Origin: Miscanthus floridulus
Lineage: Eukaryota > Streptophyta > Magnoliopsida > Poales > Poaceae
Direction: 5' to 3'
DNA: 64,000 bases
NCBI RefSeq assembly: GCF_019320115.1
Contig: NC_089583.1
Coordinates: forward strand, 75,657,368-75,721,367
The position numbers and the translations under genes are program-made. Every line of letters begins with the position of its first letter. The first letter of the stretch is position 1. The notes beneath the pieces were generated by a model, which did no database searches, had not been told where the DNA came from, and saw only the letters and a list, made by a program, of their open reading frames with translations. Shown in pieces: positions 56,401-64,000 of the stretch.

Positions 56401-58776
56401 GCATGGGTGCTGCTCCGACTTCTCCACCGACCCACCCATGCGCTCGCTTCGCCGTCCAAGGGCAAGTTGCGCCCACGCTACGCCGGGCCGTTCCAGATCG
56501 TCGAGCGCATCGGGCAGGTGGCTTATCGTCTCCGACTCCCCGCGAACGCGCGCCTGCATGACGTCTTCCATGTGGGGCTGTTAAAGCCTTACCACTACGC
56601 CGGCTCGCCACCATCAACACCGGCCGTGCTGCCACCGGTTCAGGACGGGCGACTGCTGCCAGCACCTGCGCAGGTCCTGCGCGCCCAGCTCCGTCGCGGC
56701 GTGTGGCGCATCCTCGTCAAGTGGCAAGGCCTTCCGGAGGACGACGCCACCTGGGAGCACCTGGACGACTTCAAGACACTCTACCCGGATGTGCAGCTCG
56801 AGGACGAGCTGTTTGCCGAGGCGGGGAGAGATGTTATGACGGGAGTTCAATATCAGAGGAGGGCTGCTCGTGGCTAGCAGGCGCATGCAGGAGAAGCTAG
56901 CAGGCGCATGCAGGAGAAGGCCTCACGGCCCAGGACGTTTCCTATTATTAGAGAACTATTATTATTATTAGAAACGTATTTCTATTTTTAGAAAAGAGAA
57001 GCGATATATGGTTGTAAAGACAATTGGATCGGTTTAAGCAGAAACATATTGTTTCCGGCTTCCTGAAGGGAGCCGGGAGTCCAACCCTAGCCGCCACCTC
57101 GTTCTTCCTCCTCTCACGATCGCTGGCTCCTCGCCGCCGATCAGCCTTCAAACCACGCCCACCGATCGTCCACACGTACAACCTCCGATCGGTGAGGGGC
57201 AGAGAGCAGCAGCATATCATGCGTATACCAGATTCATTGTGTAGGTAGATTTTCTGCCCTAAATGTTGCCTTTGATTTTATCATGCAGAGCTTGATGTAT
57301 TGATAAGTCTTGCTATTGCAAGTGATTATTTTGAGGGGCCAAGTTGCTGTCCAACTATCAAAGAATTAAATGGCCCAGACGATACTCCTACTTTCCATGC
57401 TAGAAATCTTGGACATCCCATTCTACGAAGTGATTCCTTAGGCAAGGGTTCATTTGTACCTAACGATGTTAAGATAGGTGGGTCAGGGAATGCCAGCTTT
57501 ATTGTTCTTACTGGTCCAAATATGGGTGGTAAATCAACTCTCCTGCGCCAAGTTTGTCTTACCATTATATTGGCTCAGGTAATCCACCATCTTTACCATG
57601 TATATCACTATATCAGCATTGTTTGTTCATGGCAACTGATTTCATATTCTTTGCCAGATTGGAGCAGATGTTCCTGCAGAAAGCCTTGAGCTTTCTCTTG
57701 TTGACCGTATCTTTGTTCGAATGGGAGCAAGGGATCATATTATGGCTGGCCAAAGTACATTCTTGGTGGAGCTCGAGGAGACTGCCTCGGTGCTTGTAAG
57801 TTCTTCCTTCGAGATATGAGAACATATATTATTTTTTTAATTTGTATGTTCTCAACCGTGTGCAACTTTTGCCTCAGTCATCAGCTACCAAGAATTCTCT
57901 TGTGGTATTAGATGAGCTTGGGCGGGGTACATCGACTTCTGATGGACAAGCTATCGCGTAAGTTGAATTACTGATCATAACATTGATTGCTGCCTACTCC
58001 TGATATCTGTTCATTCTCTTGTAGTCTCATGTACCTTTAATAATGCTCACTATGAGATCACTGACTCGCCCTTGCTACAACAGGGCCTCAGTTCTGGAAT
58101 TTCTAGTTCATCAGGTGCAGTGTCTAGGCTTGTTTTCTACACACTACCATAGGTTAGCAATGGAACACAAGGATACCAAGGTAACTGATACATACCTTGT
58201 CTTTTTTTGTTGTTGTTTCTTAATACAACTTTATCCAATGTTGTAACCTGCAGATATGAATACTGAACATCGCAGGTATCGTTGTGTCATATGGCATGCG
58301 AGGTGGTCGAGGGAGAAGGTCTGGAAGAAGTGACTTTCCTTTATAGATTAACATGTGGTGCATGCCCTAAAAGCTATGGTGTAAATGTTGCTCGATTAGC
58401 AGGTCATTCTCAAGTTAATGTGTTCATTTCTCAATTTCTTCTGTTCTGAATTCAAATGCTCTTTTCCTAAGGCCGTATTACGTTGCCACATACTGCCATG
58501 CTCATTTGCTGTCTTTGCCCTTGATACTCAGGAATACCTATTTCAGTGCTTCAAAGAGCGAATGAAAAGTCAAGTGACTTTGAGGCCAATTACGGGAAGC
58601 GACACAAAATGTCCAAAGATAAGCATGCAAGTGCACAGAGCGATGACCAGTTTTCTGTCATCAGGGATTTCTTCCGCATTGTGAAGGCATGGCCTTGTCC
58701 TGAAGATCAGGAAGCGAGTATAAGCATGCTCCGTGAATTGCAGAAGCGTGCCAAGGTAAAGGCTGTGGAAGGTTAG
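44456..58776 (+). CDS. MSH6: DNA mismatch repair protein MSH6 (21 coding exons, 1302 residues)
   Basis: MSH6 pairs with MSH2 as MutS-alpha and recognises base mismatches and small loops in nuclear DNA. Exons: 44456-45338, 45417-45513, 45788-45890, 45966-46019, 46103-46177, 46297-46365, 46445-46528, 46714-46911, 47049-47554, 47631-47760, 49409-49500, 49707-49879, 50073-50275, 50362-50463, 51190-51352, 57289-57578, 57658-57795, 57878-57957, 58084-58180, 58276-58402, 58532-58776. They total 3909 nt, all in phase. Residues 17-24 (QSQITAFF) form a PCNA-binding box. A Tudor-type domain spans about 100-150, followed by an acidic linker. The mismatch-reading motif GKFYELFE holds F383 and E385. Walker A (GPNMGGKS) is near 1053 and Walker B (VVLDELGRG) near 1130. 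Length fits plant MSH6. All introns are GT-AG except intron 5 (GC at 46178). Introns 10 and 15 hold transposons. I chose ATG 44456 for its conserved N terminus and GCAATGGCG context. Confidence 0.95.
48645..48740 (+). mobile_element. 3' end of an RTE-type LINE
   Basis: The block GTTTCAACTCTAGCCTACCC to GGGACTGAAAGGCTATG, followed by GTTGTTGTTGTTG and TAG repeats, is the characteristic 3' tail of grass RTE-type non-LTR elements. Only the tail is present (5'-truncated copy). Confidence 0.6.
48775..48923 (+). mobile_element. tRNA-derived SINE (Au-like)
   Basis: A box-B like GGGTTCGAGTC (about 48808-48818) lies in a tRNA-like head, followed by a conserved body (GCATTGCACAGGCGAGGG, CCCCAGACCCCGCACAGAG) and a T-rich tail after GGGTACGCCC. 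A 14-bp direct repeat TATGGGCCTTAGGA at 48751-48764 and 48970-48983 flanks it and may be the target duplication, although a few dozen extra bases lie between the T tail and the second copy. Confidence 0.75.
51818..52183 (+). repeat. 5' LTR of the Reina element
   Basis: It ends GCATATCA. The canonical TG start is TT here. An ATT trinucleotide run lies near 51922-51938 and a GATATATGG stretch near 51967 could be the promoter core. It includes an ATG (51988) in frame with gag-pol. Confidence 0.85.
52187..52197 (+). other. Primer-binding site (initiator Met tRNA) of the Reina element
   Basis: TGGTATCAGAG lies three bases after the 5' LTR, matching the plant initiator-methionine tRNA site. Confidence 0.85.
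52210..56877 (+). CDS. Reina gag-pol polyprotein, open but with deleted RNase H
   Basis: The frame is open for 1555 codons from the ATG at 52210; it also extends back to an ATG at 51988 inside the LTR. Order: proline- and glutamine-rich gag N terminus with a PQQPPAPN repeat (52460-52550), gag core (52960-53400), CCHC knuckle ([14 protein letters not shown], about 53638-53680), protease ([10 protein letters not shown] near 53895), reverse transcriptase with FFDDIL (54850), RNase H start ([12 protein letters not shown], near 55280), integrase zinc-binding (HSAGHEG...CDVCQ, 55580-55700), integrase core, GPF segment and chromodomain ([14 protein letters not shown], near 56720). In the RNase H a -1 shift at an 8-G run (55326-55333) and a following deletion remove most of the domain yet restore frame. 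Autonomous reverse transcription is therefore unlikely. The final codons lie inside the 3' LTR. Confidence 0.9.
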   Translation: MSLPLPASTAPPPDPNVSVPIPFAPIPQTSLPAGSLPLAAGASSSAVGVMTNEQLTAAVLDLGRMMAGVHAFLLGPQPGVAPTHPQPQQPSAPNPQQPPAPNPQQPPAPNPQQQLPSPASGAVYTYGMPQDSIAHNTAPAPAAPHDGVPIQEIQFPHSPSPLPPWLTDIAPPGRPSVHSTPHITAGFGHGGVPASGTLYGGVDGPIFHGSTFWSAPAAAPALGGAPSAAAPVTFGAAPFQPRTYKIDFATYDGSVDPLNWLTHCEQFFWGQRTPVEQRTWMASYHLTGAPQTWYYALLLDEGMPSWERFKELCRFRFGPPIYGSRLAELGRLPFHSTVQEFADRFQTVLAHSRDISTRQKAELFVGGLPEHIRVDVVMRAPPDLQTAMFLTRAFETRALAAAAPPQQRDARPPPRPALPPRQQGAAAAAAPAGALALPAPLAAAAAAPGAAAPAAPVRPYRRLSPVEMQERRRQGLCYNCDEQYMRGHVCPRLFFLEADDFLNDDEEGAADDAAAALPEDAAAAADAHAHALVVSVHALAGIRTYHTMLLPVTIKGERLLALLDTGSTHTFLQGAAMRRLGLAPRGGDQLRVTVANGERVPCEGIARDVPVNICGAPFSITCVGLALGCFDFILGVDFLGTLGPLTWDFEGLTVSFLHEGRRVTWRCVGAPGAPSQQRSLAAVASDPHHPLLDELLLQHDAVFDTPRGLPPARPYDHRIHLLPGTAPVAVRPYRYPQLQKDELERQCAAMLEKGIIRPSTSPFSAPVLLVKKADGSWRFCIDYRALNDRTSKDKFPIPVVDELLDELHGAKYFTKLDLCSGYHQVRMHPTDIEKTAFRTHHGHFEFLVMPFGLSNAPATFQALMNNVLRPFLRRFVLVFFDDILIYSTLWFEHLQHVGLVFTALRAHGLFLKRSKCSFGALSVAYLGHVINADGVAMDSDKVAAVASWPLPRSPRGVRGFLGLADYYRKFIRDFGSIAAPLTRLLRKEAFVWTAEVDEAFAALKRALSSAPVLQMPDFERQFVVDCDASGTGFGAVLHQGGDPWLSSVYPSPPAMSSWRPTSTTCADIRRATAADPVARDLLQQLEAASLGEPWAAADGFLLHGKRIYVPATDDLRHQVVNLAHSAGHEGVQKTLVCLRADFYIPGDRQLVHDFVRSCDVCQRNKTPTTQPAGLLQPLDVPSQVWADISMDFIEGLPKVHGKSVVLTVVDRFSKYAHFIVLSHPYTAASVARAFFDGIVRLHGFPSSIVSDRDPVFTSNLWRDLFKCAGVKQRLSTAFHPQTDDQFEVVNKIIAMYLRCATGDRPRSWVDWLSWAEYCYNTSYHTALRASPFEVVYGRPPPPLLPHHAGAAQTKAVDAMLRDRDTFLEEVRERLLQAQQYAKRHYDEHHREVEFDVGAWVLLRLLHRPTHALASPSKGKLRPRYAGPFQIVERIGQVAYRLRLPANARLHDVFHVGLLKPYHYAGSPPSTPAVLPPVQDGRLLPAPAQVLRAQLRRGVWRILVKWQGLPEDDATWEHLDDFKTLYPDVQLEDELFAEAGRDVMTGVQYQRRAARG
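56821..56831 (+). other. Polypurine tract of the Reina element
   Basis: GCGGGGAGAGA directly precedes the 3' LTR start TGTTATGACGGG at 56832. It lies inside the gag-pol frame. Confidence 0.75.
56832..57219 (+). repeat. 3' LTR of the Reina element with a 23-bp tandem duplication
   Basis: The unit beginning CTAGCAGGCGCATGCAGG occurs twice near 56873-56918 and only once in the 5' LTR (about 51859-51881). The rest matches the 5' LTR. Confidence 0.85.
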
Positions 58777-59943
58777 GCGATTGTTACATAACATGTTCGC
58801 CTGGTAGAGATCGCCTCATTTCGCTACCTTGGTTGCATTTCTTGTTGTTGGATTGGCGTCATATTTGAGAGGGGAGAAAATTCTGTGGACACAGTAAGTT
58901 CACTGTGGAAGCAAAAAAGGCTCAATCCCATACGATCTGTCAGGATTCACTGAGGGGCCGTGGATTCAGAATTCAGCGTCTCCAGCTTACTATCCCTTCC
59001 AACAATTTTGTGCGCTCTTCGATTCAGTGATTCTCCTAACCAGAAGCCCCAGGATATTGGTCTGTCCTGGTTTGTTCGAGCTCGGTAGGGTGTTGGATCA
59101 GTGCTGACCAGCTGAGTGAGTAGAGGATAGATGTGGCTCAGTTTAATCTGAGACGTGGAGAAACACCCCAGATTGTAACTTCCATGAAAGGTTTATTCTG
59201 GAAGATGTAAATCAGACTACTCTTTTTAAAGTTGCAAGCCAACTTAGGATTAACTCAATTAATGCCTTTTGCATTCTGAAAAGTTCAGGCTTGAGAGGTG
59301 TTTTGCTGGAAAATTTTGCATTTAGTCGAAATTTGAGCTATAATCCAAACTTCCCCAAACGATACCGTCAACCCAAAATTGGCCCAGCTTCAATCTTTTA
59401 TAGCCCTCTCGTACAATGATACAGTGGACAGAAATCTTATTAATAACCGTCCCACAGGACTTGCAGAATACTAGAAATATATCGTAGGGGGCGGTGAATC
59501 TGAGAGTAACAAAAATGCAAAAGCATATAAGCAGGTCCTCCGTCCAAATCAACACGCCAAAGAACAGCAGGCGTAGCAAAAGCTGTGTGGAAGCGGAAAG
59601 GGCACTGCATGGAAGCCAGCCTGCGCTGCTGGTGCCCCAGAATCTGATTCCCAGAAAGCACATCGATCGAGCCCACACGGGAATGAATCACTCGAGTGAA
59701 TTGGCCATAAAAGATCAGGCTCACAAGTAGTCAAGCAGGGCAGTAAGCAAAGCAAAGCACACCAAAGCGCATCAAGCCACGCCTCACACGTTAATCCCTT
59801 CCTTTCCGCTGCTGGCCGCCCTTAACAACACTCGGTCAGTCCTCGCTCTCCCCGGGGCCTTTTTCACACTCTGCTCCTCGCCGAAACCGCTTCGCCGTCG
59901 CCATCTTGCCGCCGAGGGGAGAAGAGCTCCTCGATCTGTCTCC
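58777..59943 (+). other. MSH6 3' region and upstream region of the HMA gene
   Basis: The first few hundred bases are presumably MSH6 3' untranslated sequence; I see no canonical AATAAA signal near its end. The stretch 59840-59940 is CT- and GC-rich like a 5' leader. Short ORFs on both strands (for example 59322-59678 minus) show no recognisable domain and are not called. Confidence 0.4.
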
Positions 59944-60415
59944 ATGGACTACAGGGTGAGTACCACCATGAGGGTTTTATGTGCTGTCAGAGTGTCAGTC
60001 CAAGCAAAATGGTTTTCGAGAGCTGAAACTTTGAGAGGCAGTAGTGACTGACGTGTACCCTGTACTCTGCAGCAGCCCTACTGCATGACTCTGAGGATGA
60101 ACATCGACTGCAACGGGTGCTACCAGAGGATCAGGAGGGCGCTCCTCCAGATGCAAGGTAAACACCCCAGCTGCCCATCTGTGATGATGCCTGAAACCTC
60201 GGTTTGGGAGACTTATCTGAAACTTTTTGGTTTTTGCAGAGCTGGAGAGCCACCTGATCGACAAGAAGCACGGCCGGGTCATAGTGTGCGGCGCCTTCAG
60301 CCCGCAGGACGTGGCCATCAAGATCAGGAAGCGGACCAACCGACGCGTCGAGATCCTCGACGTCAGCGAGGCCTCGCCGGTAGCCCCAGAAGGCGGCCCC
60401 GGCCACATGCCCTGA
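59944..60415 (+). CDS. Small heavy-metal-associated (HMA) domain protein, 90 residues
   Basis: Three exons, 59944-59955, 60073-60157 and 60240-60415, join in phase with GT-AG introns. Exon 1 codes only for MDYR, an arrangement common in plant HMA genes. The product is one ferredoxin-like HMA fold. Residues 13-20 (MNIDCNGC) hold the metal-binding CxxC (C17, C20), and the later strand VIVCGAFSPQDVAIKIRK matches the usual HMA second half. It ends in MP with no CaaX box, so it is not an isoprenylated HIPP. Such proteins bind copper, zinc or cadmium, or have become protein-interaction modules; which applies here is unknown. It lies about 1.2 kb after MSH6 on the same strand and converges with the gene fragment at 60992. 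Confidence 0.85.
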
Positions 60416-60991
60416 AGGAGCCACGCCACCAATACGTACTCTGGAGCTCTAGGCCTGCTTGCTATTCTCTTCAGCAACAGCAAGGCAGGCCATCCTCAGA
60501 GGATGTAAGCATGTGCCTGACATGTTTTACCTACTTGTAACTTAGGAATCCTGCATCATTTTGTTCTGTAACTGTAAGGCTCATTTAAGTAGCCAGAAAA
60601 TTTCAATACCGTTCTAAAAGTCCATCTGATGCAACCAGAGAGGCTATGCTCATTTGCTTTAACTTTGCTCGAAACAGAAAAAAGATGATTTGCTGAATTT
60701 CTTGCCAATTAATATCGTCCAGTTAGACACAAACAAGATACTCTATAGGAACTAGGAAGCAACCTCTATCATTATTAATGCCCCAAAGTGTTTACACAAT
60801 TCATGGTTCCTTGAATCAGGGTCTACCTCTAATAATACATAATTGCAGATCGAAAACGAGCAGTGTAGAAACTGTACACAAAAATCTATATGTGGAGATA
60901 ATAACATTGAAAAGTATCTCTTTATTATCTATATTGGCATTGTCTTCCAATTGTGAATACAAAAAAGTTGAGAACTTGTATGAAGCTTTCC
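60416..60991. other. Convergent intergenic region
   Basis: It probably holds the 3' untranslated regions of the HMA gene (left) and the E2 gene (right, minus strand; a minus-strand AATAAAG near 60919-60925 could be its polyadenylation signal). No ORF of note is present. Confidence 0.45.
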
Positions 60992-61096
60992 TTACACTGT
61001 GAGGCTTTCAGGATCCTCAACAATCTTTGCAAATGTTTGCAGGAATGCTGCCAAATCAGCACCATAGATAATCCTGTGATCAGCAGTAACATTCAC
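60992..61096 (-). CDS. Last exon of plastid pyruvate dehydrogenase E2 (dihydrolipoamide acetyltransferase)
   Basis: On the minus strand an acceptor TTTTTCAG precedes 35 codons ending in TAA. The 34 residues include VNVTADHRIIYGADLAAF followed by a stretch ending in EDPESLTV. This is the C terminus of the acyltransferase catalytic domain; the histidine of DHR and the aspartate of GAD lie in the conserved E2 active-site motif. The Y before GAD and the C-terminal form are typical of the plastid enzyme, which makes acetyl-CoA for fatty acid synthesis. The preceding exon should lie above 61100 but is not found before the repeats that start near 61.4 kb. The gene is either split by a transposon-filled intron reaching beyond the window or truncated. 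Confidence 0.8.
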   Translation of the reverse strand: MNVTADHRIIYGADLAAFLQTFAKIVEDPESLTV

Positions 61097-61408
61097 CTGA
61101 AAAATAAATGATAGGATCAACTTACTTAGATTCATGAACACCATCTCTGCAGGGAAAATTGGTTGCTATTATGTACCAAGATTGTGCTGTATTTTTTTCT
61201 TGCCCCTGTACTGTGAATATGATGCCTACCCCAGCTTGCTCAGCAGTGAGCACAAAAGGGTTTGTTGTTGTTTTGAGGATAGGATGGTGTGGTGTTGCAC
61301 ACAAATTTTTATATAGATCTAGAATAGTAGTTCTTATTGACAAACAAAATTTATAACACATCATTGTACAATTCTAATTTTAAAAGGAGTCAGTAGTATA
61401 TGTACTTA
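61097..61408 (-). other. Intron sequence upstream of the E2 last exon
   Basis: The bases just above 61096 (CTGAAAAAT on plus) form the acceptor on the minus strand. The rest is AT-rich with no recognised exon. The minus ORF at 61122-61364 does not match the expected E2 sequence and is not called. Confidence 0.4.
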
Positions 61409-61722
61409 ACTCCGCCTATGTTGTCTCAACATAGCAGGTCCCAAACCCTGGTAAAGGAGGAGGGTTGTGATAGGCGTGGCGAGCCAACGTTAAATCTAGC
61501 CATTCTAATGGAGATGAAACCCAAAAGAAAACCGTTGGGGCGTAACCCTCTTAGTGATGCGCCATATCGGAACCCGGGTATGGTGTTAAATGGGCAATGG
61601 TTGGATCGGCACCCCCTTGGTGACGCACCGTGTCGCGATCTGGGCATGGTGTCAAGTGAGCAAGGATCGGGTTGTTGCTTCCTCAGTGGCGCGAACATGG
61701 GTGAGTGTTTAAACGATGCTTG
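61409..61722 (+). repeat. Dispersed repeat, possibly non-LTR element 5' region
   Basis: A perfect inverted repeat TATGTTG...CAACATA (about 61418-61434) opens a block with two diverged units of about 75 bp. Each unit has the pattern GGTGACGC, CGATCTGGGCATGGTGT and AAGTGAGCAAGG (compare 61555-61605 with 61620-61670). The style resembles the region upstream of RTE-type LINE ORFs in grasses, from memory of such sequences. No coding domain is present. Confidence 0.35.
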
Positions 61723-61741
61723 AGTTTAGCGCTGACCTAAG

Positions 61742-62381
61742 TTGACTGTGAGCACTCCTCAGGGCCATCTCACATGCTGCATTAGGAAGAGCCGCTGGCG
61801 CTGCCGAGCTCGTCTTCGTCGTTTCCGGGCGGCCGCCAAGAGTTTCGCTGACTCATCCGCGAGACGGACGAAGTTCACTGGGCGGTACTCCGTGATCGCT
61901 TGTGAGGTGAGGCGGTTGGAGCTTAGCCTTGATGCCGCCAGGGTTGCTCTTGCCGCCTCGGAGAGTGAGGCTGTTGCCGCACAGGCGGTGGCCACTGACG
62001 CCCAACCCCATATCGTGGGTAAGGACCTCCTTCGTCTTGATGTCCTGAGTGATGTCCAAAGCTTCTGACCTTCGCGTTGTCTTGTTGTCAGCGCTGGAGG
62101 AGCAGTTGGCGGCTTCTCGCCACAAAGAGGAGGCGAGCCGCCTCCGGGGGTTCATCATAGCGGAGGACCGCGAGCGGGCGGCAGGAATCCGGTAAGGGGC
62201 CGGTGTCGCCCTTGCCGCCGTGCAGCTGCGAGTCAGGATGGACCTCCGTCGGGTGGCACCCGGGTTTCTGGAGCGCGTTGAGCAGAAGAAACGGGCGGAG
62301 TTGGTTAATGACTTCGCCGCCACTGCAAACGCTGTTGTGGCCGCCGTGGATGTGGAGGATATCCTCCACAGCGGTGGCTAA
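61742..62381 (+). pseudogene. Fragment of a second Tat-type antisense coiled-coil ORF
   Basis: Exon 61742-62018 and exon 62092-62381 join in frame across a GT-AG intron (62019-62091). They give an alanine-, arginine- and glutamate-rich coiled coil (SLDAARVALAASESEA, then LEEQLAASRHKEEASRL) and an end reading VVAAVDVEDILHSGG. One TAA interrupts the second exon near 62192. The layout and composition match the C-terminal half of the ORF at 3260-5870. It shows far fewer stops than that copy, so it is a younger relative. Its left edge is within 20 bases of the repeat at 61409-61722. Confidence 0.5.
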
Positions 62382-64000
62382 GAGCCCTGAGATGTACCCG
62401 AGGTCTTCAAAAAAAAATTTAAGTAAGGACGTTCCTTTTGGCTTGTGTCCCTTGATTTTGTTTCTTTTGCGCACCATCATTGTGCCGTGACCACCATTGG
62501 TCTGATCGCTCGAATGCCGTAGCCGCGTGGCCCTGCCCTAGGGATCAACCCGTGAGGCTTGACCCAGCGTGACCCCGTTTTCGCGACCGAAATGCCCGGA
62601 GGATAGATTTGGCTTTGTCGCATGGTCCTTTGTTGCGCAGTGGTGCGATCTTCGTGAATAAGATGCGTTGGCTAGTTTGTGCCAATCGACACTGGTCGTC
62701 CATGAGTGGACGCACTGGCGGAGATTCATTTTCGGCGTGCTTACTCTGGCGCACCGTGTTCCTTGCCGGTGGGACGCAGTTGTTCGTCGCTTGGCTGCTT
62801 GGGTGTCGAGGTGCCCGCGTTATGGTGGCATGGATCTTGACGCTGCCGTCCGAGGTCACGCGCTGGGGAGGTCAGACGGCGACATCCTTGATGTGGGTGA
62901 TGCCACCGCTCATGGAGCGGAACTCCTTGTAGGCAAGGTGTCAGTCACCTGCATATGCCACCAGTTCTAGGCTTTCGGCGTGTGATGATCTTTGTGTAAG
63001 GATTCTACATTGCACGGGTGCTCCGACTGTGGTGAACATATTTTGGTTTTTGTGTATGTATGGCATTCGATCGGCGCATTCGCTTTGTCACTTTGTCGTT
63101 TTCTCATTTTCTTCTAGTTCGTGCTAGGAATGTACACCATCCCCCTTGATCCTGTGCGTGTGGGTGCGCGTTTTAGCCTACGGGGCTAGCCCACGGGGCT
63201 AAAAGGTGTGCGACCTGATCGCATGGCAGGACATTAGGAAAAGGTCATAGATCTGGTGCGATACGAGAAGAAAGCGAGCGAGTGGCTAGAGTTCTCTTCT
63301 CCCTTTGTTCCCTTCTCCTAGAGGGAACGAGTTCCCCGTTTCCTTTCAAACCCGTGCGCGGGTGCCTAGCCTTGACCGGGAGCTGGTCCATGAGGCTTGG
63401 CCGGGGCGACCTTTTTGGTGCGAGCGAGAAATCATGACTTGGGTCACCAGTTCGTCACGGCTCGAGGCGCAATCGGAAAGAACTCGAAGATGAATCAGTC
63501 ACGGGGATGATGACAAGTAGTGCTATGCTGGAGATCGTGTATATTTGTCTATATATGCTACCCCCACGAGTGAATCATGTTCGGCTGCAAACGCGAGCCA
63601 GATCGAGTCGCACGGGAGTTTGAACATTGCTAGGGTGAAGTGTATGAACATCATGTTCCCTGGTTTGCTCTATGGGTCGACTTTAAGTTTCTCGGAACTA
63701 CAGGTGAGCCTACACGTGTATGTGAACGTGCTTGGGTAGAGAGGTGAAAGTTAAGGTGGATGTGACTGACCGATGTACCGGAAGCTGTTGTGAACCTGGC
63801 TATCATCGGTCGGGGCGTGTCGAGCCCCTGAGCGTCTGCTCGTGGCGGAGTTGATGCGATCCCTAGGCCGCGGGCTGGTGAGGGCGCTTCTTTATCGCTT
63901 GGAGTGGTCGTAGTTGACATGGGCCGACTTCTCGGGCAACTTTCGGTTGGCCTTTGCTGGCTCGATGTCCTCGGTGGGCTCGCGAGCCCCCGAGGATGAA
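62382..64000 (+). mobile_element. Probable Tat-type 3' region downstream of the coiled-coil ORF
   Basis: This GC-rich sequence follows the coiled-coil ORF and runs to the window edge. Phrases such as GAGCCCCCGAG and GCCCCTGAG recur as in the Tat 3' region at 11.4-12.2 kb. ORFs on both strands lack recognisable domains, and I see no gene here. Confidence 0.4.

Larger units (their letters stand above)
51818..57219 (+). mobile_element. Young Reina-type chromovirus in MSH6 intron 15 (5402 bp)
   Basis: LTRs are 51818-52183 (366 bp) and 56832-57219 (388 bp). TGCGT at 51813-51817 and 57220-57224 is a perfect target duplication. The LTRs are identical apart from the first 26 bases (a TG start mutated to TT in the 5' LTR, one indel, one substitution) and a 23-bp tandem duplication in the 3' LTR. 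Short LTRs, total length, single gag-pol ORF and C-terminal chromodomain fit the Reina lineage. It has the same orientation as MSH6. Near-identical LTRs mean insertion was recent. Confidence 0.93.

Noticed and set aside
61122..61364. Minus-strand ORF as the preceding E2 exon
   Set aside because: Its sequence does not resemble the expected catalytic-domain region and it lacks matching splice phases.

Overview
The window is nuclear DNA from a grass, most likely a panicoid grass such as sugarcane, sorghum or a relative. This rests on intron-rich plant genes, nested Ty3/gypsy and Ty1/copia LTR retrotransposons, a Stowaway MITE, a tRNA-type SINE, and methylation-style decay of old elements. The species is an inference. 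No bacterial feature, CRISPR array or operon is present.

Left two thirds (1-43.5 kb): a nest of transposons. The host is an old Ty3/gypsy element of the dual-RNase-H (Tat) type on the minus strand. Its gag and pol lie at about 42.4-31.5 kb. Its 3' region carries an antisense coiled-coil ORF (3.26-5.87 kb, plus strand) and arrays of 0.5-0.7 kb repeats. Three elements are nested in it: a pol-less SIRE-type copia derivative (6042-11237), a solo LTR with perfect TCATG duplications (12767-14306), and a structurally complete 15.9-kb Tekay/Del-type chromovirus with 4.7-kb LTRs and perfect ACCTG duplications (14439-30328). Right after the Tekay element a 5,065-bp block holding most of the Tat pol occurs twice in tandem and appears identical (30329-35393 and 35395-40459). 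A minus-strand SIRE-type LTR and its internal end fill 1-3.1 kb.

Genic part (44-61.1 kb): a Stowaway MITE precedes a complete MSH6 gene, the MutS homologue of the MutS-alpha mismatch repair dimer. It has 21 coding exons (44456-58776) whose phases all agree and give 1,302 residues. One MSH6 intron carries a Helitron-like insertion with LINE and SINE fragments. Another carries a very young 5.4-kb Reina-type chromovirus (51818-57219) in the same orientation, with TGCGT duplications, near-identical LTRs and an open gag-pol frame. Downstream are a small three-exon heavy-metal-associated domain gene (59944-60415) and, convergent with it, the last exon of a plastid dihydrolipoamide acetyltransferase gene (60992-61096, minus). 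The rest of that gene is not recognised in the window.

Right end (61.4-64 kb): a dispersed repeat that may be non-LTR, then a second, less decayed relative of the Tat antisense coiled-coil ORF.

The most notable observations are the exact tandem duplication whose edge coincides with the Tekay target site, the almost exclusive CAG-to-TAG pattern of stops in one old ORF (it mimics amber recoding but fits CHG-methylation decay), the young Reina element inside MSH6 with a frame-preserving RNase H deletion, and a short echo of exon sequence in an MSH6 intron. I saw no clear sign of a wholly new biological system.
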